Of a stretch of DNA of 64,000 bases, positions 16,555 to 25,135 are shown piece after piece. The position numbers and the translations under genes were made by a program. This DNA is from Pectinatus haikarae (GTDB taxonomy: Bacteria; Bacillota; Negativicutes; Selenomonadales; Selenomonadaceae), in assembly GCF_030813505.1 (NCBI RefSeq), contig NZ_JAUSUE010000016.1, one strand, 5' to 3'. The notes below the pieces were generated by a model. The model was not told the DNA's origin. It ran no database searches and saw only the letters and a list, made by a program, of their open reading frames with translations. Within the stretch, counting starts at the first letter, position 1, and each line of letters begins with the position of its first letter.

Positions 16555-17835
16555 TCAGACAAAAGGTCTTGTGATATCACGCCGCAATATCGCACCGGAT
16601 TCTACCGGATGCTCCATCTTCATTTTGATTATCTGCTGCGGATGTGGAGCCGTATCGATATTTTCTCCCTCATCATTTTTCATTATGTGGATATTCTGAT
16701 AATATGACGGCCCATGTGGTTGAAATACCTCAATATACTGACCAAGCTTCATATTGTTTCGCTGTTCTATCGTTGCGAAGCTTGTTTCCTCATCATAAGA
16801 TAAAACCATTCCGATAAAATCGGCTGTCTGTGTATAAGAAGATGTATCATATACATGTCCGTCATGATCCGGCTTAGCCAGAAGAAAGCCTGCCGTATAT
16901 TGTCTGTGGGATATCTTAGCCAAGTCATTGCGCCATTTTTTCTGCATCTGCTTAAAAAGGATCGGATCTTTATAATAAGTATCTATGGCCTCTCTATACG
17001 CTTTAACGACACCCGCAACGTAATAAACACTTTTCATTCGCCCTTCTATTTTTAGACTGTTTACTCCGCTGTTAATTACTTTATCCAAATAGGGCAGCAG
17101 ACACATATCCTTTGAATTGAAAATATAACTGCCTCTGCTGTCTTCTTCAACAGGATAATATTCTCCCGGTCTCTTTTCCTCAACAAGAGAATAATTCCAA
17201 CGGCATGCCTGAGCACATGCCCCCTTATTTGAATCACGGCCGGTCATATAGTTGCTCATGACGCAACGGCCCGAATAGGAAATGCACATAGCGCCATGTA
17301 CGAATATTTCAAGCTCAGCAGATGATTTTTGTCTTATAGTCTGTATTTCTCTTAGAGAAAGCTCTCTGGCGAGAACTACTCTGCCGGCTCCCATAGCTGA
17401 CCACGCGTTCACAGAAGCCCAATTTGTTGTATTAGCCTGTGTACTTACATGCAGCGGAATTTCCGGTATCGTTTGTCTGGCCATAGCAAACACTCCGGGA
17501 TCGGAAATAAGAACACCATCCACAGCAAGTTCTGCCAGTTCGCGCAAATAATCCGGAATACCGGCTAAATCTTCATTATGGGCAAAGATATTGACTGTCA
17601 CATACACTTTTTTACCCTTGTCATGAGCAAATTTTATGCCTTCGTTCATTTCCTGCATAGAAAAATTGCCGCCGTAGGAACGCAGTCCGAACTTCTTTCC
17701 GCCCAAATAAACCGCATCAGCACCATATAAAATGGCTATTTTCAATTTCTCCAGATTTCCTGCCGGAGCAAGCAATTCTGCTCTTCCGTTTAATTCAAAT
17801 TTGTTTTTTTGAAACAGCAAGCCCATCCCCTTCAT
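16555..17835 (-). CDS. trhP: Peptidase U32-family tRNA uridine-34 hydroxylation protein
   Basis: U32-family protein (about 425 aa). LLAPAGNLEKLKIAILYGADAVYLGG is at the start, and the signature HGAMCISYSGRCVMSNYMTG is followed by a Cys-rich stretch GACAQACRW. Family members of this clade are not peptidases; with prephenate they hydroxylate U34 of certain tRNAs to ho5U. The next gene upstream encodes the matching methyltransferase, and the two overlap by 41 nt. The start is uncertain: ATG at 17835 lacks a Shine-Dalgarno, while GAAGGGG abuts an ATG at 17826. Confidence 0.82.
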   Translation of the reverse strand: MKGMGLLFQKNKFELNGRAELLAPAGNLEKLKIAILYGADAVYLGGKKFGLRSYGGNFSMQEMNEGIKFAHDKGKKVYVTVNIFAHNEDLAGIPDYLRELAELAVDGVLISDPGVFAMARQTIPEIPLHVSTQANTTNWASVNAWSAMGAGRVVLARELSLREIQTIRQKSSAELEIFVHGAMCISYSGRCVMSNYMTGRDSNKGACAQACRWNYSLVEEKRPGEYYPVEEDSRGSYIFNSKDMCLLPYLDKVINSGVNSLKIEGRMKSVYYVAGVVKAYREAIDTYYKDPILFKQMQKKWRNDLAKISHRQYTAGFLLAKPDHDGHVYDTSSYTQTADFIGMVLSYDEETSFATIEQRNNMKLGQYIEVFQPHGPSYYQNIHIMKNDEGENIDTAPHPQQIIKMKMEHPVESGAILRRDITRPFV

Positions 17836-18412
17836 AATATATCGTAGTTTTGAAATATCTGTTAGCTTTTATTTCACAAATATATTCTCTAAGCCTTTTA
17901 ACTATTGTTTTGTAACGGCGAGGCGGTTTTCCCACGCTTTCCACATAACCACGGAAAAGCACATTATCAGAAACTATCGTTCCACCCGCAGACAGCAACG
18001 GCAGAACAGCATGCAAATATCGAACATATTGGCCTTTAGCCGCATCAATAAAAATGAAATCAAACTTCCCCGATAATGTAGTGAGAGTCTCGGCCGCATC
18101 TCCTTTTAGCAAAGTTATATTATTGTGATAAGGCGATCTGGAAAAAAAACTCTCTGCTGTCTTTATTCGTTTATCATCTATTTCCAGTGTAATAATCTCT
18201 GCATCAGAGGAAATACTATATGCCAAAAGAAGTGCCGAATAACCGATAGCTGTTCCTATTTCTAAAATACGATGCGGCTTTTCCTCAGCTGCTGTTTTGC
18301 ACAAAATCCTGGCAGCCTGATCTCGTATAATAGGTACCTTATATGTTAAGGCATATTCACGCATTTCATTCAATAAATTTTCCATTTTGAAAATCCAATC
18401 TAAAAATATCAC
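17795..18412 (-). CDS. trmR: O-methyltransferase, probable tRNA 5-hydroxyuridine methyltransferase
   Basis: Class I SAM-dependent O-methyltransferase of about 200 aa. The SAM motif is ILEIGTAIGYSALLLA, ITLEIDDKRIKTAESFF holds the adenosine-binding acidic residue, and DFIFIDAAKGQY is the metal-binding motif. In Bacillus the orthologue in the yrrM position methylates ho5U34 to mo5U34. The neighbours here, mltG upstream and the U32 protein downstream, reproduce the yrrL-yrrM-yrrN/O order. A GTG at 18412 overlaps the mltG stop; ATG at 18385 is an alternative start. Confidence 0.82.
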   Translation of the reverse strand: MIFLDWIFKMENLLNEMREYALTYKVPIIRDQAARILCKTAAEEKPHRILEIGTAIGYSALLLAYSISSDAEIITLEIDDKRIKTAESFFSRSPYHNNITLLKGDAAETLTTLSGKFDFIFIDAAKGQYVRYLHAVLPLLSAGGTIVSDNVLFRGYVESVGKPPRRYKTIVKRLREYICEIKANRYFKTTIYYEGDGLAVSKKQI

Positions 18413-19473
18413 TCAATATTGTTGACGTTAATAAGATGTTCCTGATATGTGCGGCTATAATGATTATGACCCTCACTATCTGCCACAAAATACAGATAAT
18501 CATTCATCTGCGGATACAAAACGGCTCTTACAGAGGCAATACCCGGGTTATCCACAGCTCCCGGCGGCAATCCGTAATGTATATATGTATTATAAGGTGA
18601 ATCTATTTTAGTATCCTTTATAGATACATTCTCTTTGCGTTCAATCATCGCATATTGAATAGTCGTATCAGACTGCAGAGGCATATTTATTTTCAATCTA
18701 TTGAAAAAAACCTGGGCTATGAGCGGACGGTCCTCATTAAATTTAGCTTCTGCTTCAACAAGTGACGCCATGACCACCAGTTCATGCATGGAAAGATTCA
18801 TCTGCTTTGCTCTTTCACGAAGACTTGCATCAATTTTTTTATCAAACTCACCTGTCATAGCATCTATTACCTTTTTTGCCGGAGTATCCTCAATAAATTC
18901 ATATGTATCGGGAAAAAGATAACCTTCAAGTTTATACTTCACATTCGGATCACTGTTTTGCATATATTCATAGGGAATATATTTTTTTGCCAGAGTCAGA
19001 AAATCCTGTTTCGAAGTAATTTTTTTTCTTTCCAAGAGATCTGCTATTTGCTCCACAGTATAACCTTCCGGAACAGTCACCTTTATTACTACAGTCTGCG
19101 GTCCCTTGATTAATTCATCCATCACTGCAGTGCTGCTCATGCCGCGGTGCAAAACATATTCCCCGACCTTCATGCCTTTGTCGAGTCCTTTAAGCTGTGC
19201 CAGTATCTTAAAATATACATCATGATATATTATATTCTTATCCTTAAGCAATTCCGCTATTTGAGAGGTACGCATTCCCGGTTTGACATTAATGACGATC
19301 TGCTCCTGGTCATCAGCCGGAGTGATCGAATGAAAACCAATAAGCACAGTCAACATAAACAAAAAGAACACACCTATTACGTATTTTAAAGGAATACTAA
19401 ATATTTTATCATTTTTTACATACAAAAAAATTTTTTTGCCATATTTTTCAATATTTTGCAGAATATCGGACAA
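18409..19473 (-). CDS. mltG: Endolytic peptidoglycan transglycosylase MltG (YceG-like)
   Basis: Cleaves nascent glycan strands at the membrane. A single transmembrane helix at about residues 27-46 precedes a LysM-like region and the YceG catalytic domain. VVMASLVEAEAKFNEDRPLIAQVFFNRL contains the catalytic Glu, and SPYNTYIHYGLPPGAVDNPGIASVRAV is the signature. The start is TTG at 19473 with GGAGGG 7 nt upstream. It heads the mltG-trmR-trhP group. 354 aa is typical. Confidence 0.93.
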   Translation of the reverse strand: MSDILQNIEKYGKKIFLYVKNDKIFSIPLKYVIGVFFLFMLTVLIGFHSITPADDQEQIVINVKPGMRTSQIAELLKDKNIIYHDVYFKILAQLKGLDKGMKVGEYVLHRGMSSTAVMDELIKGPQTVVIKVTVPEGYTVEQIADLLERKKITSKQDFLTLAKKYIPYEYMQNSDPNVKYKLEGYLFPDTYEFIEDTPAKKVIDAMTGEFDKKIDASLRERAKQMNLSMHELVVMASLVEAEAKFNEDRPLIAQVFFNRLKINMPLQSDTTIQYAMIERKENVSIKDTKIDSPYNTYIHYGLPPGAVDNPGIASVRAVLYPQMNDYLYFVADSEGHNHYSRTYQEHLINVNNIE

Positions 19474-19651
19474 AATTATCCCTCCGCACAGATTATCATT
19501 CTATTAAAATCAGCAAAGACTGCTTTTCATCAAAATGATCACCGCATTCTGCAGCAAGACATCACTTACTATCCGAATCTTTGCTGAATACATTATCCTA
19601 TATAAAAAGATTTTATGCAAATTTTTATTTTGATCCCATCACAAAGCTTTT

Positions 19652-22243
19652 TTATATATCTTTTCTGTATTTTGCCGGAATAGCATCCAAGAACCGGCTT
19701 ACAGTGTTTTTTCGACCATGCTCGCTGATTTTGCTTCTGCTTATATAAAGATGTTTTTTAGCACGTGTGAGTGCGACATAAAAAAGTCTTTTCTCTTCAT
19801 CAAGACTGCCTTCCTTTATTGCTAAATATGCCGGAAAAATCCCGTCCTGCATTCCGGCAAGAAAAACATAATCAAACTCGGAACCTTTGGCCTGATGCAC
19901 GGTAATTATAGGTATTCGATCAATAGCAGAAATCATGCGGTCCATTTCATTATTGGACAATGCCGTCATTTTCAATAATTCTGCCAGACAATCACGCGGA
20001 GCCGTGCCAGCATTATCATTATATTTAGCTATAAGGTAAAATTCACGTATATGATCAATTTTCTCCGGTTGATTTCGATAAAATTCCTTTATTTTAGTCA
20101 CGTTCATTATTTTGGCGATAAGTTCATATGGTCTCAAAATAAAACTATTTTCAATTAGCTCATTCAGCTTTACAGCCATCCAGCGAAATTGATCAACATG
20201 TTTTCTCAAATAGTCCCTTCGCAGCGAAGCAGTTGGGATGATATCATTTTTTACAGCATGCATAAGCAGTGAAGCCGTTGCCATCACATCATCAAATGCA
20301 TTGTGAGTCGGTTTTTCTTCTATAGAAAAATAATCGCTTAAAAAAGAGAGCTTATGGTTTGGTAAATTAGGATAGAATCTTCTATATATATCCAGAGTAT
20401 CATAGCTGGTCAAAAATTCTGGTTTCGGTAAATTCATCCTATTCAGCTGACTGCAAAAAATACTTATATCATAGCTTACATTATGCCCTACGATCACTGC
20501 TCCGATAGAAAATTCCCGGAAAGCGGCAAGTATTTTTTCGGGAGGTTCTCCATTTTTTTCCAAATATTCATCAGAAAAGCCATGCACATAATATGATGTT
20601 CCGACCGTTTTTATTGGTTTTAATATATGGACAAATCGCTCTTTGATCTTCCCCTCATGATCCAGCCTGACCGCAGCGATTTGGATTATTTCATCCCTGC
20701 TGGTATCAGTTCCTGTGCTTTCAACATCAAAAACGATAATTTTTTCCTCTTGCACTGCCTGTAAAAGAAGACAGAAGGGATCATTGTCATCTTTGTATGT
20801 TCTTTCATCAATAAAATCCACCAGACTGATGCCAACTTTTCTATATGCAGCTGACTGTACCGTATCTATCGTCTTTTCACCTATCCCAGCTGCGAATTTT
20901 TTCAAAATTCTTTGCAAACTGCTGCTGTCATATCTATTCATCAGTAATTTAAGGAACGCCATAACATCTTTTATTTCCTGACGCCTGAAAAACTTAAATT
21001 CATCGACCATTATAAAATCAATTCTTTTTTCTCGCTGCACATTTTCGTTTAAATTGTTTAAGTAGCGGCTCAATCGTTCATTATATTTATTGCTGCGTGT
21101 TAAAATACATATTCGACACCTGTCGGACTTACCCAGCTGCTGTATTTCATCGAATATCCATGCCGCTTCATTCTCGGCATTTTCAGCTTCTTTGACGGTT
21201 ATTTTTTCACCCTGCAGCCCATTTGCTGATTTTACTGCCGATTTATATACTTTACGCACGCTTTTGCCGAATAAATTTTCCAGGCAGTCATATGATGCAT
21301 TCAATAAAATTCTGGTTGAACGGTAGTTTTCATCAAAAGCGATTGTAACCGGTTTATAATCAATTTTATATTTGTGCAGAATTGATTCGGGATCAGACCC
21401 GCGCCATTCATAAATAGTTTGAAAATAATCACCGCACAGCAGGATATTGTTATGTACAAACAGACGGGATAAAATATCATATTCCAAGCTGCTGGTGTCC
21501 TGCATCTCGTCTATATTGATATATTTATATTTGTGCCGCCATATTTTTACTACTGCATCATCTTTAAATAATTCGTATGTCCGAACAATGAGGTCTGTAA
21601 AGTCAAGCCCATGCATATCAGCTAACTGCCTGTTATAATCAGTCACTATATCCGCACCATTTTGTTTCACCGCCTCCAGCATTCTTTCATCCTGATAATA
21701 TTGGGGCGTTACACATATGTTGCTTATTTTATCGATTTGTTCAACGAATAAATGTTTTATTACCTTTGCATAATCACTCTTCACATCATCTGTACAATAA
21801 TCATAAACCGCCCGATATTGTTTGACCAAATCAATAAAATATTGCAATGCCTTATTTGAAGCTATCCCATAGAAATTTACTTTTCGCACAACTTCCTGGC
21901 AGTCATCCTCATCAAAAATGATAAAATCAGTAAATAAATCCGAAATTTTTTTCGCTTCAGCTTTAATTACATCATAGCAAAAACTATGAAAAGTACATAT
22001 TTTTACTCCGGCACCTTTTTGGGCAAGTAGTATCGAGATACGTTCCTTTATCTCTCCGCAGGCCTTATTAGTAAAGGTAAGACACAATATTTCTTCCGGC
22101 AGCGCCTTTTCCTTATCTATTATGGCAGCTATTCTGTATATGAGCGTATTTGTTTTTCCTGTACCGGCAGAAGCACTGAGAAGTACATTATGCTCAAGCT
22201 CATTCACCACTTCCAGCTGTTTGTCATTTAATATTTTATCCAT
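19652..22243 (-). CDS. UvrD/Rep-type superfamily 1 helicase with inserted DEDDh exonuclease domain
   Basis: SF1A helicase motifs bracket a nuclease. Walker A SASAGTGKT with Lys30, Walker B INIDEMQD at 243-249, motif III/IV GDYFQTIYEWRGSDP, then from about residue 501 to 665 a complete DnaQ-like 3'-5' exonuclease: FDVESTGTD (Asp506, Glu508), VGHNVSYDISIF (Asp592) and HNAFDDVMAT (His647, Asp651). Helicase motifs resume with TVHQAKGSEFDYVFLAG and FYVALTRAKKHLYISRS. Two catalytic engines in one chain suggest DNA repair or replication-fork processing. GGGAGC precedes the ATG. A promoter and a terminated leader-like RNA lie upstream. It is unlike AddA, whose nuclease is C-terminal and of RecB type. 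Confidence 0.88.
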   Translation of the reverse strand: MDKILNDKQLEVVNELEHNVLLSASAGTGKTNTLIYRIAAIIDKEKALPEEILCLTFTNKACGEIKERISILLAQKGAGVKICTFHSFCYDVIKAEAKKISDLFTDFIIFDEDDCQEVVRKVNFYGIASNKALQYFIDLVKQYRAVYDYCTDDVKSDYAKVIKHLFVEQIDKISNICVTPQYYQDERMLEAVKQNGADIVTDYNRQLADMHGLDFTDLIVRTYELFKDDAVVKIWRHKYKYINIDEMQDTSSLEYDILSRLFVHNNILLCGDYFQTIYEWRGSDPESILHKYKIDYKPVTIAFDENYRSTRILLNASYDCLENLFGKSVRKVYKSAVKSANGLQGEKITVKEAENAENEAAWIFDEIQQLGKSDRCRICILTRSNKYNERLSRYLNNLNENVQREKRIDFIMVDEFKFFRRQEIKDVMAFLKLLMNRYDSSSLQRILKKFAAGIGEKTIDTVQSAAYRKVGISLVDFIDERTYKDDNDPFCLLLQAVQEEKIIVFDVESTGTDTSRDEIIQIAAVRLDHEGKIKERFVHILKPIKTVGTSYYVHGFSDEYLEKNGEPPEKILAAFREFSIGAVIVGHNVSYDISIFCSQLNRMNLPKPEFLTSYDTLDIYRRFYPNLPNHKLSFLSDYFSIEEKPTHNAFDDVMATASLLMHAVKNDIIPTASLRRDYLRKHVDQFRWMAVKLNELIENSFILRPYELIAKIMNVTKIKEFYRNQPEKIDHIREFYLIAKYNDNAGTAPRDCLAELLKMTALSNNEMDRMISAIDRIPIITVHQAKGSEFDYVFLAGMQDGIFPAYLAIKEGSLDEEKRLFYVALTRAKKHLYISRSKISEHGRKNTVSRFLDAIPAKYRKDI

Positions 22244-22340
22244 GTTGCTCCCATATTATCACTCTATGCATTTTACTGCTAAATCAATATATATTGTAAT
22301 TCTTCTGCCGGAAACATTGTGCAAGGCACTATTCTCATTG

Positions 22341-22470
22341 AAAAAGCTCCAGCTGCCCTCATATAAAACTCTTCAATCTTATACAGGGGTGAACCGGAGC
22401 TCGTGATACCATCCTTATTTACGTTCCTCCCCCGCCCAGCTATAATACGCTTACCGCACTATGAGCTCGT
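22341..22470 (-). ncRNA. Candidate structured small RNA or transcription-attenuating leader
   Basis: A near-consensus promoter (22477-22505) would start a minus-strand RNA at about 22470. It ends in a long hairpin: AGCTCC (22401-22396) pairs with GGAGCT (22351-22346), and further pairs lie inside, including CCC/GGG and TATAA/TTATA. TTTTT (22345-22341) follows. The 5' end also carries GAGCTC, able to compete for the terminal GGAGCTT, and GGGCGGGGGAGG, able to pair with the CCCC of the terminator arm. That gives two exclusive folds, as in a riboswitch or attenuator. The helicase start is 98 nt beyond the T-run. I do not recognise the family. Confidence 0.5.
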
Positions 22471-22476
22471 ACACTT

Positions 22477-22505
22477 ATTGTAAGCAAAAACGAGTTGATC
22501 GTCAA
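22477..22505 (-). promoter_or_regulatory. Strong minus-strand promoter upstream of the helicase leader RNA
   Basis: TTGACG at 22505-22500, a 17-nt spacer and TACAAT at 22482-22477, read on the minus strand. The match to a sigma-A promoter is among the best in the window. Confidence 0.7.
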
Positions 22506-22642
22506 CATTATCAATGCTTCCAATATTTTTAGTTCACGCAATCCACTGCTTTTCCATATTCATATCGTCGTTCTTTACATCAGCAGCATCATATTTTGCT
22601 ATCAATACCGTTATAATAATGACGCTTGCCCTCCAGAGATTA

Positions 22643-22831
22643 TCATTCAAGCTTCTGTTCAAAACATTGCCTCTGGTCTGAAGTAATACTCTGTTCAACT
22701 AAGTCTTTTGACATACGCGCATATTCTTTTTCTGATACGAAATCTCCGCTCACAGCATAATAAAAATAGAAAAAAAGGCAGAAAAAACTTCCTGCCAAAA
22801 GTATTATTAGTATATTAAGCAACCTCTTCAT
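22643..22831 (-). CDS. Small single-pass membrane protein, unknown function
   Basis: A 62-residue ORF with AGAGG 8 nt before its ATG. It has a positively charged start (MKRLLN), one hydrophobic helix (about residues 6-28) rich in Phe and Tyr, and a polar, charged tail of about 34 residues with one Cys. The hydrophobic helix plus good RBS argue for a real gene; no homologue comes to mind. It stands alone between the helicase promoter region and the lipoprotein flavodoxin gene. Confidence 0.5.
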   Translation of the reverse strand: MKRLLNILIILLAGSFFCLFFYFYYAVSGDFVSEKEYARMSKDLVEQSITSDQRQCFEQKLE

Positions 22832-22981
22832 AAAATCAGCCTCTTTTTTGCAAAAATAACAGCAGATAATATGTCCCCGCAGAGCATCCTCCGAAAATTA
22901 TCAAATAGTCAAATAAAAATTTCTCTAAAGACAGTTTTGCAGAAATAAAATCGTCAGAATGCTGGTATTTCAAACAATTTT

Positions 22982-23635
22982 TTAAAAGTTCAACCCTTGA
23001 AGCCATTTTTTGATATTATCGCTTTCTTTTGGTGCTGTATCATCCCAAACAGCAAGTCCTGCCAGGATATCTGCATCTGGCTGCAGCTCTTTAATTTTAT
23101 TATCAATACCGGACAAGCCACTTCCTTTATGAGTGGTAAACGGAATAATCACCTTGCCCGATAAATCATGCTGCGTGAGAAATGTACGTATCGGCGGAGC
23201 GAAAGTATACCACCAAACCGGCGTGCCTATAAAAATTACATCATAATAATTCGTATCGATATCCTGTTTTAATTCGGGTGTATAGCCTGAATTTACTTCC
23301 TGTTTTGCTTGCGCTACAACAGTATCATAATCTGTGGGATACGGATTTTTGGGTTCGATCTCAAACAAATCTCCTCCCGTATTTTGCTGAATAATTTGGG
23401 CAAATTGCTGAGTATGCTTTGTATGAGAAAAATAAGCTATCAAAATCTTTTTCCCTCTCAAATTGCTTGTTTCACTATTTTCTGCTGATGCCGTTTCTTT
23501 TTCAGGCACAGTACCATTTACCGGCTCCTGCTGTACAGCTGCGGCTTTTTCGTCCGTTTGACTGCCGCAGCCTGAGACCAATAAAAACAGTCCAAGCATT
23601 ATCATTAAATAAATTTTTTTTTGTTTCAAACGCAT
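22982..23635 (-). CDS. Lipoprotein flavodoxin (second copy)
   Basis: Lipobox LLVSGC after a short signal, a 40-residue Glu/Ala-rich linker, then a flavodoxin domain with the FMN loop AYFSHTKHTQQFAQII and the flavin-contact loop GTPVWWYTFAPP. The ORF could be read from 23719, but GGAGGAG lies just before the ATG at 23635, and only that start gives a proper signal peptide. It follows the alcohol dehydrogenase gene by 129 nt and repeats the pairing seen at 9332-11158. The phosphate loop (HTKHT) departs from the usual SxTGxT, so FMN affinity may differ. Confidence 0.83.
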   Translation of the reverse strand: MRLKQKKIYLMIMLGLFLLVSGCGSQTDEKAAAVQQEPVNGTVPEKETASAENSETSNLRGKKILIAYFSHTKHTQQFAQIIQQNTGGDLFEIEPKNPYPTDYDTVVAQAKQEVNSGYTPELKQDIDTNYYDVIFIGTPVWWYTFAPPIRTFLTQHDLSGKVIIPFTTHKGSGLSGIDNKIKELQPDADILAGLAVWDDTAPKESDNIKKWLQGLNF

Positions 23636-23764
23636 TATCTGCTCCTCCGTTTCAATTTGCCTTATTTTATTCGCATCAAAAATATATTGTAAATAAACCG
23701 ATACTGTGCATTTAATCATTCAAGTTTGACTGGTATAATTTTTTTAATACTCTCCTGCTTTTCC

Positions 23765-24937
23765 TTATAGACACATTTTAAAAATAGCTTCAACATCTAC
23801 TGGTGTCAGCTTTTTATATCCTGACAGTATTCCATTGGAACAAGCTTTCTTTGCCATAATAGAAAAATTCTTATCATCAATGCCAAGATCAGATAATTTG
23901 CTTTTAAGACCCAATGTATCAAATAGAAAGTCTTTAAATTTCGCTATAGCTGCCTTTGCCCCAGCCATATCAGAGAGTGCAGCGTCAACACCAAAAACAT
24001 TTACACCAAAATTTTTGAATTGCGGTGCTGTTGTCTCATCCAAAATATATTCCATCCAGCGCGGTGCAAGAATTGCCAGACCGTGTCCATGCGTTATATC
24101 ATAAAATGCCGAAACTTCATGTTCGATCATATGACATGTTGGAGCCATAACCGTTCCTGTACCAAGAAAGCCATTAAGTGCCCATGAAGCCGCCCACATT
24201 AAATTAGCACGTGCTTCATAATCATCTGGTTTACTGATAGCAATAGGTGCATATTTTATCACAGTCTTAATGATTTCTTCCATAATACGATCAATCATAT
24301 CCATTTTGCCTTCCGGATCGGCAAAATAGAAACAATCAAATATGTGCAAAAGTATATCTGCACTTCCGCAGGCAGTTTGATAAGCACTGACTGAAAAAGT
24401 ATTGGCCGGATCAAGAAAAGAAACCTTCGGCTGAAGCAGCGGATGCACCAATCCCAGCTTTTCATTTGTTTCCATATTGCTGATAACACCGCCGCAGTCC
24501 ATTTCCGAACCGGTCGCTGCGATCGTTAATACTGTAAATAGCGGAAGAGCTTGAGTTACTGGTACTTTTCCGCTGACAATATCCCAGCTGTCACCGTCAT
24601 AATATCTCGCCGTAGCAATTGCCTTAGAGCAGTCAATAGTTGAACCTCCGCCCACGGCAAGAATAATATCAATTTGTTCTTTTTTACAAATCGCTGCCCC
24701 TTTATTTACAGTCGTATGCCTTGGATTCGGTTCAACGCCGGCCAACTCAAATACTGTCAATTTATTTTTCTTGAGCTCTTTCATGACACTATCATAAAGA
24801 CCGATACGCTTAATTGACCCTCCTCCGTATACCAGCAGTATACGTGAACCATATAGTTTTATCTCCTCCCCTAAATGATTTAACTGATTCTGCCCAAAAT
24901 AAATTTTAGTCGTGTTTTGAAAAACAAAATTTTTCAT
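23765..24937 (-). CDS. Iron-containing alcohol dehydrogenase (butanol dehydrogenase/YqhD-like)
   Basis: Fe-ADH of 390 aa, FVFQNTTKIYFGQNQL at the start as in NADH/NADPH-dependent butanol dehydrogenases. Cofactor site GGGSTIDCSKAIA; metal ligands in SADILLHIFDCFYF and HMIEHEVSAFYDITHGHGLAIL. It reduces aldehydes to alcohols. It belongs to a different subgroup from the enzyme at 9989-11158 (the YqhD/Bdh type). AAAGGA lies 9 nt upstream of the ATG. A MerR-type promoter precedes it and the lipoprotein flavodoxin follows. Confidence 0.9.
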   Translation of the reverse strand: MKNFVFQNTTKIYFGQNQLNHLGEEIKLYGSRILLVYGGGSIKRIGLYDSVMKELKKNKLTVFELAGVEPNPRHTTVNKGAAICKKEQIDIILAVGGGSTIDCSKAIATARYYDGDSWDIVSGKVPVTQALPLFTVLTIAATGSEMDCGGVISNMETNEKLGLVHPLLQPKVSFLDPANTFSVSAYQTACGSADILLHIFDCFYFADPEGKMDMIDRIMEEIIKTVIKYAPIAISKPDDYEARANLMWAASWALNGFLGTGTVMAPTCHMIEHEVSAFYDITHGHGLAILAPRWMEYILDETTAPQFKNFGVNVFGVDAALSDMAGAKAAIAKFKDFLFDTLGLKSKLSDLGIDDKNFSIMAKKACSNGILSGYKKLTPVDVEAIFKMCL

Positions 24938-25068
24938 TTTAAATTATCCTTTCTTCTTATACGATGACTTCATTGCAGCATTTTCTCATGTAGACAGCGG
25001 TTTGAAATTTCTATAAAGTACGCCTCCTGTTTTTATATAATTATTCAGTTTTATTCTGGATTAATTTT

Positions 25069-25099
25069 ATCGTATCACTTGAAGCTAACTCCATCGCAA
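25069..25099 (-). promoter_or_regulatory. Second MerR-type promoter (19-bp spacer)
   Basis: Minus strand: TTGCGA (25099-25094), a 19-bp spacer and TACGAT (25074-25069). The spacer starts TGGAGTTAGCTTCA, an imperfect dyad (10 of 14 positions symmetric). It shares TGGAGTT directly after the -35 with the promoter at 621-651. It drives the alcohol dehydrogenase-flavodoxin pair. Confidence 0.55.
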
Positions 25100-25135
25100 G
25101 TGTTTTTGAAAAAATAAAGGAAAAAATCCGAAAAA

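Noticed and set aside
22390..22415. T-box-like sequence AGGATGGTATCACG on the minus strand
   Set aside because: It differs from the T-box consensus at three positions, the RNA is too short for Stem I, and the downstream gene is a helicase, not an amino acid or tRNA-synthetase gene.
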